From JBFWQM01 sp050249455 (GTDB taxonomy: Bacteria; Pseudomonadota; Alphaproteobacteria; MPNO01; VGEU01): 5,593 bases of DNA. The DNA lies in assembly GCA_050249455.1 (NCBI GenBank), contig JBFWQM010000306.1, forward strand, positions 1 to 5,593. The letters are read 5' to 3'. The position numbers were made by a program, and so were the translations under genes. Positions 1-5,562 of this stretch are shown piece after piece (position 1 is the first letter of the stretch; each line of letters starts with the position of its first letter). The notes under the pieces are model-generated. The model ran no database searches. It saw only the letters and a program-made list of their open reading frames with translations, and was not told the origin of the DNA.

Positions 1-30
1 TCGCCCGCTGGGCAGGATAAACGTGAGACG

Positions 31-531
31 ATGTCAGTGCGCCCGTCAGCTATCTGCCTCGCCTTCGCCGCCCTGCTGGCGGCCGCGCCGGCGTGGGCCG
101 ACTGCGCCGACCCGGCGGCGCCGGGGGTGAACTGGCTGCGTTGCAGCTTCGATGGCCAGGAGATGCAGAACCGCAAGCTGCGCGGCGCCAATATCCGTGG
201 CGCTTCGTTCACCCGCGCCGACCTGTCGGGCAGCGACCTGAGCGACACCAATGCCTTCGGCGCGCGGTTCGTCAGCGCCATGCTGGTCGACGTCAAATTC
301 AACGAGGCGCGGCTGACCGAGGCCGACCTGACCAAGGCCGACCTGACCGGCGCCTCGTTGCGCAACGCCGACCTGCGCAGCGCCAACCTGTTCCGCGCCA
401 TCCTGAAGGGCGCCAACCTGACCGGGGCGCAGCTGCGCGGCGCCGACATGAACTACGCCGACCTGTCCGGCGCCACCTGGACCGACGGCGAGCGGGTGTG
501 CCGGCCCGGATCGGTCGGCCACTGCGACTGA
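31..531 (+). CDS. Secreted pentapeptide-repeat protein (166 aa)
   Basis: Residues 1-23 form a Sec signal peptide: Arg at 4, a hydrophobic stretch at about 7-19, and a likely cut after AWA (21-23), leaving Asp24 as the mature N-terminus. From residue 36 to 150 the protein is an uninterrupted run of 23 five-residue units of the A(D/N)LXX type, with Leu, Phe or Met almost always in the fifth position (TRADL, TEADL, RSANL, KGANL). By family knowledge this folds into a right-handed quadrilateral beta-helix, here about six turns. Cysteines flank the helix (25 and 38 before it, 157 and 165 after it), which could form disulfides in the periplasm. There is no lipobox, no enzyme domain and no membrane segment after the signal. 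The molecular role is unknown; such proteins are usually binding or scaffold modules. The ATG is chosen because the signal peptide begins exactly there. The Shine-Dalgarno match is poor (AGGA at 14-17 is too far, TGAG at 24-27 is weak). The promoter lies outside the window. Confidence 0.9.
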   Translation: MSVRPSAICLAFAALLAAAPAWADCADPAAPGVNWLRCSFDGQEMQNRKLRGANIRGASFTRADLSGSDLSDTNAFGARFVSAMLVDVKFNEARLTEADLTKADLTGASLRNADLRSANLFRAILKGANLTGAQLRGADMNYADLSGATWTDGERVCRPGSVGHCD

Positions 532-540
532 GCGGGCCGG
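501..540. terminator. Possible shared hairpin between convergent genes
   Basis: CCGGCCCG (501-508) and CGGGCCGG (533-540) are perfect 8-bp inverted repeats with a 24-nt loop. They span the 3' end of the pentapeptide gene and the 9-bp gap before the convergent HtrA-like gene. There is no T-tract on either side, so it is not a classical intrinsic terminator, and in DNA this GC-rich such repeats arise readily by chance. It could act as a bidirectional transcript end or 3' stabiliser. Confidence 0.25.
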
Positions 541-1608
541 TCAGTAGGTGCGGTTCAGCCGCAGCCAGTCGTAGCGGTCGCCCGACTTGATGGTGATCTC
601 GGTCGGCACCACGCCCTTGAGCACGGTCATCCGCACCGCCGCGCCGGGCGCACCCGCTTCCCACAGCCTCTGGTAGAGCTCGGCGAGGCCGGTCACCGGC
701 CGCCCGCCGACCGTCAGCACCAGGTCGCCGGCCGCCAGCCCGGCCGACGCCGCCGGCCCGTCCTCCACCACGCGCGAGATCACCACGCGCCCCAGCGCCT
801 CCTGCGACCAGATGCCGAGCCACGGCTTGCGCGGCGCGGTGGACCGTCCCGACGCCAGCAGGTCGCCGAAGATCGGCTTCAGGAGGTCGATCGGCACGAA
901 CATGTTGCCGGGAAGCTGCGCCTCCTCCACAGCGTCGGGCACGATCAGCGAGCCGATGCCGACCAGCTTGCCGGCCTTGTCGATCAGGGCGGCGCCGCCG
1001 AAGCTGGGGTGCGGCGGCGCGGTGAAGATCGCGTCCTCGATCATGTATTCCCAGTAGCCGGCGAAGCGGCGGCGCGAGGCCACCAGCGCGCCGATCGCCG
1101 CCTCGGTCCCGCCATGGGCGGCGACCAGCACCGGGTCGCGCTCGCTGAGCCCGCGCGAGTCGCCGAGCTCCATCGGCTTGATGCCGAGCGGCGCCTCGGC
1201 GCGCAGCAGCCCGAAGCCGGTGTCGTAGTCGTAGGCGACGATGCGGGCCGGCACGCGCCTGCCGCCGCGCACCATGACCGAGACCTCGTTCGCCTCCATC
1301 ACCAGGTAGCCGATGGTCAGCACCAGGCCGTCGTTGTCGATGACCACGCCGTTGCCCTCGCGGCTGGTGCCTAGCGAGGCGGCCGAGCGCGCATCGGGCG
1401 GCACCTTCGATTCCACCTTGACCACCGCGTCAAGCAGCCGCGGCGACAGCGCCTCGGTTTCGGGCGCGGCAGCGGCCGGCAGCGGAAGCAGGAGAAGCGC
1501 GGCGAGCGGCAGCAACAGGAACAGCCGGGCGAGGCGGCGGCCGGCGGCGGCGCGCGCCGTCGGACGGTGCCGGCGTCTGGTGGCGGGAAAAAGAGACGGC
1601 GACCGCAT
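541..1608 (-). CDS. Exported HtrA/DegP-like protein with PDZ domain; predicted inactive protease (pseudoprotease)
   Basis: The protein has 355 residues. The N-terminus is a long Arg-rich stretch (1-28) followed by a hydrophobic segment (29-44) ending in an Ala-rich cleavage region near 45-48, so it is exported or anchored at the membrane. Residues about 57-255 align with the trypsin-like (S1C) core of DegP/HtrA: the GNGVVIDNDGLVLT block (85-98), the VAYDYDTGFGLL block (124-135) and the GGAALIDKAGKLVGIGS block (204-220). Residues about 262-340 form a PDZ domain (PWLGI, then GPAASAGLAAGDLVLTVGG). By alignment to DegP, the catalytic His position is Tyr101, Asp is Gly131, and Ser of GNSGG is Phe203; I checked these codons in the DNA. 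It should therefore not be a normal serine protease. It more likely binds unfolded proteins or peptides, or regulates a true HtrA; that role is inferred. A GGAGG box 7 nt before the ATG supports the start. Automatic annotation would probably call it an S1C serine protease. Confidence 0.88.
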   Translation of the reverse strand: MRSPSLFPATRRRHRPTARAAAGRRLARLFLLLPLAALLLLPLPAAAAPETEALSPRLLDAVVKVESKVPPDARSAASLGTSREGNGVVIDNDGLVLTIGYLVMEANEVSVMVRGGRRVPARIVAYDYDTGFGLLRAEAPLGIKPMELGDSRGLSERDPVLVAAHGGTEAAIGALVASRRRFAGYWEYMIEDAIFTAPPHPSFGGAALIDKAGKLVGIGSLIVPDAVEEAQLPGNMFVPIDLLKPIFGDLLASGRSTAPRKPWLGIWSQEALGRVVISRVVEDGPAASAGLAAGDLVLTVGGRPVTGLAELYQRLWEAGAPGAAVRMTVLKGVVPTEITIKSGDRYDWLRLNRTY

Positions 1609-1615
1609 GGCAGCG

Positions 1616-1620
1616 CCTCC
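1616..1620 (-). promoter_or_regulatory. Ribosome binding site of the HtrA-like gene
   Basis: On the minus strand GGAGG is followed by 7 nt and then the ATG at 1608. It is the strongest Shine-Dalgarno sequence in the window and fixes the start of this gene, including its long arginine-rich leader. Confidence 0.8.
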
Positions 1621-1637
1621 AAAGGGCTCAACCGGAG

Positions 1638-1643
1638 ATCATA
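1638..1643 (-). promoter_or_regulatory. Candidate -10 box for the HtrA-like gene
   Basis: On the minus strand TATGAT (5 of 6 to TATAAT) lies 29 nt before the ATG, in the only AT-rich patch of the divergent intergenic region (CAAATATGAT). The hexamer 17 nt upstream of it, TTCCGC at 1661-1666, is a poor -35 match. A housekeeping promoter here would give a leader of about 20-25 nt that contains the GGAGG box, which fits. The weak -35 keeps confidence modest. Confidence 0.4.
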
Positions 1644-1680
1644 TTTGAAGAGTAGAGCGCGCGGAAGCGGCGTCCAGCCC

Positions 1681-1706
1681 GCCGCACCGTTGTCACGCCG
1701 TGCGGC
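1681..1706. repeat. 7-bp inverted repeat in the divergent intergenic region
   Basis: GCCGCAC (1681-1687) and GTGCGGC (1700-1706) are perfect inverted repeats separated by 12 nt. They lie about midway between the divergent HtrA-like and uvrD genes, just upstream of the uvrD promoter elements. This is a possible binding site for a dimeric regulator, but a 7-bp repeat in GC-rich DNA can be chance. Confidence 0.25.
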
Positions 1707-1715
1707 CGGCAGTGA

Positions 1716-1744
1716 TTCGCTGCGCCGCCGCGCGATGCTATAGT
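1716..1744 (+). promoter_or_regulatory. Candidate uvrD promoter (near-leaderless)
   Basis: GCTATAGT at 1737-1744 matches the Caulobacter-type housekeeping -10 element (GCTANAWC) well and includes TATAGT (5 of 6 to TATAAT). With a 17-nt spacer the -35 would be TTCGCT at 1716-1721, a weak match. The box ends 9 nt before the uvrD ATG at 1754, so transcription would begin about 2-4 nt upstream of the start codon. A GATTC (GANTC, the alphaproteobacterial CcrM methylation target) at 1714-1718 overlaps the -35 region. Confidence 0.5.
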
Positions 1745-1753
1745 CTCGGGATC

Positions 1754-4024
1754 ATGGACGACAGCGCAGTGCCCGCGGCGGCGGCCGGCTCCACCGGCGA
1801 CCGCCACCTCGACGGACTCACCGACCGCCAGCGCGAGGCGGTGGTGACGACCGAGGGGCCCGTCCTGGTGCTGGCCGGCGCCGGCACCGGCAAGACGCGG
1901 GTGCTCACCACGCGGCTTGCCCATATCCTGCACAGCGGGCTGGCGTGGCCCAGCCAGGTGCTGGCCGTCACCTTCACCAACAAGGCGGCGCGCGAGATGC
2001 GCGACCGCGTCGCGCGCCTGGTCGGCGGCTCGGCCGAGGGCATGTGGATCGGCACCTTCCATGCCATTGCCGCGCGCATCCTGCGCCGCCATGCCGAGAT
2101 GGTCGGCCTCAAGAGCAACTTCACCATCCTCGACACCGACGACCAGACGCGGCTGGTCAAGCAGCTCCTGCAGGCGCACGACATCGACGACAAGCGCTGG
2201 CCCGCGCGCACCCTGCTGGAGGTCATCCAGCGCTGGAAGGACCGCGGGCTGGGGCCGGACAAGGTCGGCGCGTCCGACGCCGGCGACTTCGCCGGCGGCC
2301 GCGCGATCGACATCTACCGCGACTACCAGGCGCGGCTCGCCACCCTCAACGCGGTCGATTTCGGCGACCTTCTGCTGCACAACCTGACCCTGTTCCAGGC
2401 CCACCCGGACGTCGCGCAGTCCTGGCAGCGGCATTTCCGCTACATCCTGGTCGACGAGTACCAGGACACCAACGTCGCGCAGTATCTGTGGCTGCGCCTG
2501 CTGGCGCAGGGCCACCGCAACCTGTGCTGCGTCGGCGACGACGACCAGTCGATCTATTCCTGGCGCGGCGCCGAGGTCGGCAACATCCTGCGCTTCGAGA
2601 AGGACTTCCCCGGCGCCAAGGTGATCCGGCTGGAGCAGAACTTCCGCTCCACCCGCGACATCCTGGGCGCCGCCTCCGGCCTGATCGAGAAGAACGAGGG
2701 CCGGCTGGGCAAGACCTTGTGGACCGACAAGCCCGACACCGAGAAGGTCGTCGTGCGCGGCGTGTGGGACGGCGAGGGCGAGGCGCGGCTGATCGGCGAG
2801 GAGATCGAGGCGCGCCAGCGCGACGGCGTCGGGCTGGACGAGATGGCGATCCTGGTCCGCGCCGGCTTCCAGATGCGCGAGTTCGAGGAACGCCTGCTGA
2901 CCCTCGGCATCCCCTATCGCGTGGTCGGCGGCCCGCGGTTCTACGAGCGCCAGGAGATCCGCGACGCCATCGCCTATCTGCGCGTCATCGAGCAGCCCGA
3001 CGACGGGCTCGCCTTCGAGCGCATCGTCAACGTTCCGCGCCGCGGCATCGGCGAGGCGACTGTGCAGGCGATCCACCGCCTGTCGCGCGCCCGCAACGTG
3101 TCGCTGACCGAGGCGGCGCGCCAGCTGGTGGAGACCGACGAGCTGAAGCCGCAGGCGCGCAGTTCGCTGCGCCGCGTGCTGGAGTCGTTCGACCGCTGGC
3201 GCGGCATGGCGGAGGCGATGACCCACGTCGAGCTCGCCGCCACCGTGCTCGACGAATCCGGCTATACCGCGATGTGGCAGGCCGACAAGACGCCCGAGGC
3301 GCCGGGCCGGCTGGAGAACCTGAAGGAGCTGGTCGCCGCGCTGCAGGAGTTCGAAAGCCTGGCCGGCTTCCTGGAGCACGTCAGCCTGGTGATGGACCAG
3401 GACGCGGCGGCGACCGGGGCGGCGGTCACCCTGATGACCCTGCACGCCGCCAAGGGGTTGGAGTTCGGCCACGTCTTCCTGCCCGGCTGGGAGGAAGGCC
3501 TGTTCCCGCACCAGCGCGCCGTCGACCAGGGCGGCGGCGCCGGGCTGGAGGAGGAGCGCCGCCTCGCCTATGTCGGGCTGACGCGCGCCAAGAAGCGCGC
3601 GATGGTCACCTTCGCCGCCAACCGCCGCGTGTACAACCAGTGGCAGTCGGCGCTGCCGTCGCGCTTCGTCGAGGAGCTGCCGCGCGACCACGTCGAGATC
3701 GGCGCGTCGCAGGGACTGTGGCGCAGCGCCCCCGAATCCGCCGGCGCGACCGACTGGGGCCCCGGCGCCACCACCGGCCGCGGCCCCGGCTTCCTGCGCA
3801 TGCAGGCGACGCCGCGGCGGGTCGGCGGCGGCGGCCTGGTGATCGACGCCGACGCCACGGTGGTCAGCCACGACGGCCCGTCACGCATCGCGCTGGGCGC
3901 CCGCGTCTTCCATCAGAAGTTCGGCTACGGCACCGTCGCGACGGTGGAGGGCAACAAGCTGGAGATCGCCTTCGACAAGGCCGGCACCAAGAAGGTGATC
4001 GACAGCTTCGTGACCTTGGCGTGA
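1754..4024 (+). CDS. uvrD: ATP-dependent DNA helicase UvrD/PcrA (756 aa)
   Basis: This is a superfamily 1A 3'-5' DNA helicase acting in nucleotide-excision and mismatch repair and in clearing RNA polymerase or recombination intermediates from DNA. All family motifs are intact: Q motif with Gln26, Walker A AGAGTGKT (41-48), Ia TFTNKAAREM (73-82), Ib GTFH (100-103), Walker B DEYQD (234-238), III GDDDQSIYSWRGA (261-273), IV LEQNFRST (293-300), V TLHAAKGLEF (562-571) and VI YVGLTRAKKR (606-615). A Gly/Ala-rich, probably disordered linker (about 650-710) leads to a C-terminal Tudor-like domain (about 714-756, ALGARVFHQKFGYGTV). In PcrA/UvrD this domain contacts RNA polymerase. The length is normal for the family. 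I choose ATG 1754 over an in-frame GTG at 1700: the protein then begins like its relatives, and the putative -10 box at 1737-1744 would otherwise lie inside the gene. No clear Shine-Dalgarno sequence precedes it. UvrD versus PcrA naming is a matter of convention here. Confidence 0.97.
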   Translation: MDDSAVPAAAAGSTGDRHLDGLTDRQREAVVTTEGPVLVLAGAGTGKTRVLTTRLAHILHSGLAWPSQVLAVTFTNKAAREMRDRVARLVGGSAEGMWIGTFHAIAARILRRHAEMVGLKSNFTILDTDDQTRLVKQLLQAHDIDDKRWPARTLLEVIQRWKDRGLGPDKVGASDAGDFAGGRAIDIYRDYQARLATLNAVDFGDLLLHNLTLFQAHPDVAQSWQRHFRYILVDEYQDTNVAQYLWLRLLAQGHRNLCCVGDDDQSIYSWRGAEVGNILRFEKDFPGAKVIRLEQNFRSTRDILGAASGLIEKNEGRLGKTLWTDKPDTEKVVVRGVWDGEGEARLIGEEIEARQRDGVGLDEMAILVRAGFQMREFEERLLTLGIPYRVVGGPRFYERQEIRDAIAYLRVIEQPDDGLAFERIVNVPRRGIGEATVQAIHRLSRARNVSLTEAARQLVETDELKPQARSSLRRVLESFDRWRGMAEAMTHVELAATVLDESGYTAMWQADKTPEAPGRLENLKELVAALQEFESLAGFLEHVSLVMDQDAAATGAAVTLMTLHAAKGLEFGHVFLPGWEEGLFPHQRAVDQGGGAGLEEERRLAYVGLTRAKKRAMVTFAANRRVYNQWQSALPSRFVEELPRDHVEIGASQGLWRSAPESAGATDWGPGATTGRGPGFLRMQATPRRVGGGGLVIDADATVVSHDGPSRIALGARVFHQKFGYGTVATVEGNKLEIAFDKAGTKKVIDSFVTLA

Positions 4025-4041
4025 GGGATTTTCCGCGCGGA

Positions 4042-4133
4042 GAGGCGCCCTCCCCCCACCCCCCGCCCGCGAGGGGAGGGGGAGTCACTAGCCTCCTCCC
4101 CTCGTGGGAGGGGGTCGGGGGAGGGGGCGCCTC
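4042..4133. repeat. 92-nt GC-rich imperfect palindrome in the uvrD-prmA gap
   Basis: Almost the whole intergenic region folds back on itself. GAGGCGCCC (4042-4050) pairs perfectly with GGGCGCCTC (4125-4133). Inside, T-C5 (4051-4056) pairs with G5-A (4117-4122), A-C5 (4058-4063) with G5-T (4110-4115), and CGAGGGGAGG (4070-4079) perfectly with CCTCCCCTCG (4095-4104). The loop is 9 nt (4083-4091). Only a few mismatches, one or two small bulges and two G-T pairs interrupt about 41 positions per arm. It resembles the C/G-run intergenic repeats scattered through many proteobacterial genomes, but I cannot assign a family. It could end or attenuate uvrD transcription, protect 3' ends, or lower read-through into prmA. 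There is no T-tract, so it is not a classical intrinsic terminator. Confidence 0.85.
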
Positions 4134-4149
4134 GGCCGGACTCTGACCC

Positions 4150-5031
4150 ATGCAATCCGACACCACGTGGACAGTCGCGGTCACTGTCCCCGCGCACGCA
4201 ATGTCGGCGGTGGACGATGCGCTGACGGCGCTCGGCGGCACCGTGGCGATGCACGAGCTGGACGACGGCGCCGCATGGCGGCTGATCGCCTACCTGGAGG
4301 CGCCGCCGGACGAGGGCGCTGTCGTCACGGCGATCGCCGCCGCGGCCGGCGACCCGGACGTGGCCGTCGCCTTCGCCGCCATCGGGCGCACCGACTGGGT
4401 CGCCTATGTGGAGGAACGCTCGCCGCCGATCGATGCCGGCCGCTTCTGGGTCTACGGCTCGCACGTCCGCACCGCGCCGCCGCCGGACCGCATCGCGATC
4501 CGCCTGGACGCCGGCATGGCGTTCGGCTCCGGCACCCACGAGACGACGCGCGGCTGCCTGATGGCGCTGAGCGAACTGACCGGCGCGCCGGTGCGCCGGG
4601 CGCTCGACATGGGGACGGGCTCGGGGATTCTCGCCATCGCCATCGCCCGGCTGTGGGACGCGCCGGTGGTGGCGTGCGATGTCGATCCGGTGGCGGTCGA
4701 GATCGCCCGGGAGAACGCGGCGGCCAATGGCGTGTCCGCGCGGGTGTGGGCGGTGGCGGGGGATGGCTACGCGACGCCGGCCGTCGGGTCGAACGCGCCC
4801 TACGACCTGGTCGTCGCCAACATCCTGGCCAACCCGCTGGTCGAGATGGCGCCGGCGCTCGCCGCAATGCTGGCGGCGGACGGGACGGCGGTGCTGTCGG
4901 GTCTGCTCGACGAACAAGCCGACGAGGTGATCGCGGCGCACGCCGCGGTCGGCCTGGACCTCGTCGGCCGGACCATCCTCGGCCGCTGGCACACCCTGAC
5001 GGTGCGCCGCGGCCGGGGATCGGACCGGTAG
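4150..5031 (+). CDS. prmA: Ribosomal protein L11 methyltransferase PrmA (293 aa)
   Basis: PrmA uses S-adenosylmethionine to trimethylate lysines and the N-terminal amino group of ribosomal protein L11 (uL11) in the cytoplasm. The N-terminal part (about 1-60, WTVAVTVPA onward) is the L11-recognition domain. The family signature DAGMAFGSGTHETTRGCL lies at 120-137. The class I methyltransferase fold follows: SAM motif I LDMGTGSGILAIA (152-164), the acidic loop CDVDPVAVEIARENA (176-190), and motif IV VVANILANPL (221-230). The ending LSGLLDEQADEV (249-260) and WHTLTVRR (280-287) is also typical. The length equals that of E. coli PrmA (293 aa). The ATG at 4150 has no clear Shine-Dalgarno sequence; a second in-frame ATG at 4201 would remove part of the substrate domain, so the first is preferred. 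The gene lies 125 bp after uvrD on the same strand, but the long palindrome between them makes simple co-transcription uncertain. No convincing separate promoter is visible. It ends 1 bp from the convergent DUF1127 gene. Confidence 0.96.
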   Translation: MQSDTTWTVAVTVPAHAMSAVDDALTALGGTVAMHELDDGAAWRLIAYLEAPPDEGAVVTAIAAAAGDPDVAVAFAAIGRTDWVAYVEERSPPIDAGRFWVYGSHVRTAPPPDRIAIRLDAGMAFGSGTHETTRGCLMALSELTGAPVRRALDMGTGSGILAIAIARLWDAPVVACDVDPVAVEIARENAAANGVSARVWAVAGDGYATPAVGSNAPYDLVVANILANPLVEMAPALAAMLAADGTAVLSGLLDEQADEVIAAHAAVGLDLVGRTILGRWHTLTVRRGRGSDR

Positions 5032-5041
5032 GTCAGGCCGC
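5009..5041. terminator. Weak two-tier hairpin across the prmA/DUF1127 convergent ends
   Basis: GCGGCC (5009-5014) pairs with GGCCGC (5036-5041), enclosing a second small stem GACC (5023-5026) with GGTC (5031-5034). It covers both stop codons, where the two genes are separated by a single base, so any terminator here must lie inside coding sequence. There is no T-tract. It is a candidate only. Confidence 0.2.
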
Positions 5042-5515
5042 CTGCTTCTGCGGCACGGCCTCGTGCGCGTCGTTCGCCGCGGCCTCGGCCGGAGTCATCC
5101 GGCCGGTGCGGTCGATCGTGCCGTGGGCCAGGATCGCCGGGATGTCGCTGCGGGTCAGCCCGATGTCCGCAAGCATGCGGTCGTCGAGCTTGGCCAGCTC
5201 GCTCGCCGCCCGCGCCCGCTCGACCGAGCGCTGCAGGCGGCCGAACAGGCCGCCTAGCCAGCGCCAGGCCTCGACCGAATGGGCGCCGCGCGCCCGCTCG
5301 GCCGCAGCGACGATCGCGGTCTCGTTGGGGATGCCGAAGGTCTCGACCGCCGGACGCGGCGTGGCGAGCTTGCGACGGAGGTTGCCGAACATTTCCGCCA
5401 GCACCTGGTGGCGCAGCTCGTGGGCTGCGGCCAGGATCTCGCCTTCGCTGAGCACCTTCACGGGCTCGGCGGCGGCCTGCCGGGCGTTCTGTTGGACCTC
5501 CAAACGGTTAGACAT
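5033..5515 (-). CDS. DUF1127 domain protein, long form (160 aa)
   Basis: Residues about 83-130 are a DUF1127 domain (YjiS-like): an Arg-rich helix (RLQRSVERARAASELAKL, 93-110) followed by the hallmark LDDRMLADIGLTRSDI (110-125). Small DUF1127 proteins in Rhodobacter and Agrobacterium have been linked to RNA binding, RNA turnover and phosphate or stress regulation. A similar regulatory role is plausible here but inferred. Unlike those proteins of roughly 50-70 residues, this one has about 80 extra N-terminal residues, largely predicted helical (SEGEILAAAHELRHQVLAEMF, 24-44), and a 30-residue Ala-rich tail. It has no signal peptide or membrane segment, so it is cytoplasmic. The start is the ATG at 5513-5515, preceded by AGAAGG 10 nt upstream. 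An in-frame ATG at 5566 would add 17 residues encoded by the operator-like palindrome and has no Shine-Dalgarno sequence, so it is rejected. The gene converges on prmA with a 1-bp gap. Confidence 0.9.
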   Translation of the reverse strand: MSNRLEVQQNARQAAAEPVKVLSEGEILAAAHELRHQVLAEMFGNLRRKLATPRPAVETFGIPNETAIVAAAERARGAHSVEAWRWLGGLFGRLQRSVERARAASELAKLDDRMLADIGLTRSDIPAILAHGTIDRTGRMTPAEAAANDAHEAVPQKQAA

Positions 5516-5525
5516 GACTTGGTTG

Positions 5526-5531
5526 CCTTCT
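5526..5531 (-). promoter_or_regulatory. Ribosome binding site of the DUF1127 gene
   Basis: On the minus strand AGAAGG is followed by 10 nt and then ATG (5515). It supports the downstream start over the ATG at 5566. The spacing is slightly long but acceptable. Confidence 0.6.
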
Positions 5532-5542
5532 GATATATGCCA

Positions 5543-5562
5543 ATGATCAGCACACTGATCAT
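5543..5562. promoter_or_regulatory. Operator-like palindrome upstream of the DUF1127 gene
   Basis: ATGATCAG (5543-5550), CACA (5551-5554), CTGATCAT (5555-5562): perfect 8-bp arms with a 4-nt spacer, ending 27 nt before the DUF1127 start codon. It sits in an AT-rich stretch (32 G/C of 78 in 5516-5593 by my count) that contrasts with the GC-rich coding DNA, as expected of a promoter region. The size and symmetry fit a site for a dimeric regulator. The arms do not match the FNR (TTGAT-N4-ATCAA), CRP or LexA consensus, so the regulator is unknown. As RNA it could also form a hairpin in the leader. Confidence 0.6.

Noticed and set aside
1522..1608. Twin-arginine (Tat) signal in the HtrA-like protein
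   Set aside because: There are RR pairs in the long N-region (GRRLARLFL at 23-31), but not the S/T-R-R-x-F-L-K pattern. A Sec signal or signal anchor is more likely.
1700..1753. Upstream GTG start adding 18 residues to UvrD
   Set aside because: The added residues do not resemble UvrD N-termini, no Shine-Dalgarno sequence precedes the GTG, and the likely -10 box falls inside the extension.
1628..3871. A very long open frame on the minus strand opposite uvrD (over 740 codons), and a similarly long frame in another plus-strand frame
   Set aside because: uvrD is certain here. The GC3-biased codons of a GC-rich gene suppress stops in the other frames. The antisense product is low-complexity, rich in Arg, Ala, Gly, Gln and Asp, with no recognisable domain.
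4042..4133. The long palindrome as terminal inverted repeats of a MITE or insertion sequence
   Set aside because: It has only a 9-nt loop, no target-site duplication that I can identify, and no transposase nearby. A structural or dispersed intergenic repeat is simpler, though a genome search could reopen this.
3925..4992. Long minus-strand frame opposite prmA, reading through the palindrome
   Set aside because: Shadow of prmA: His/Arg/Asp-rich composition, no motif, and it crosses the intergenic palindrome. PrmA motifs fully explain the region.
5532..5537. TATATC on the minus strand as the -10 box of the DUF1127 gene
   Set aside because: Transcription would start at about 5525 and cut off the AGAAGG ribosome binding site. 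The hexamer 17 nt upstream (GATCAG) is not a -35. The real promoter is probably further upstream, partly outside the window.
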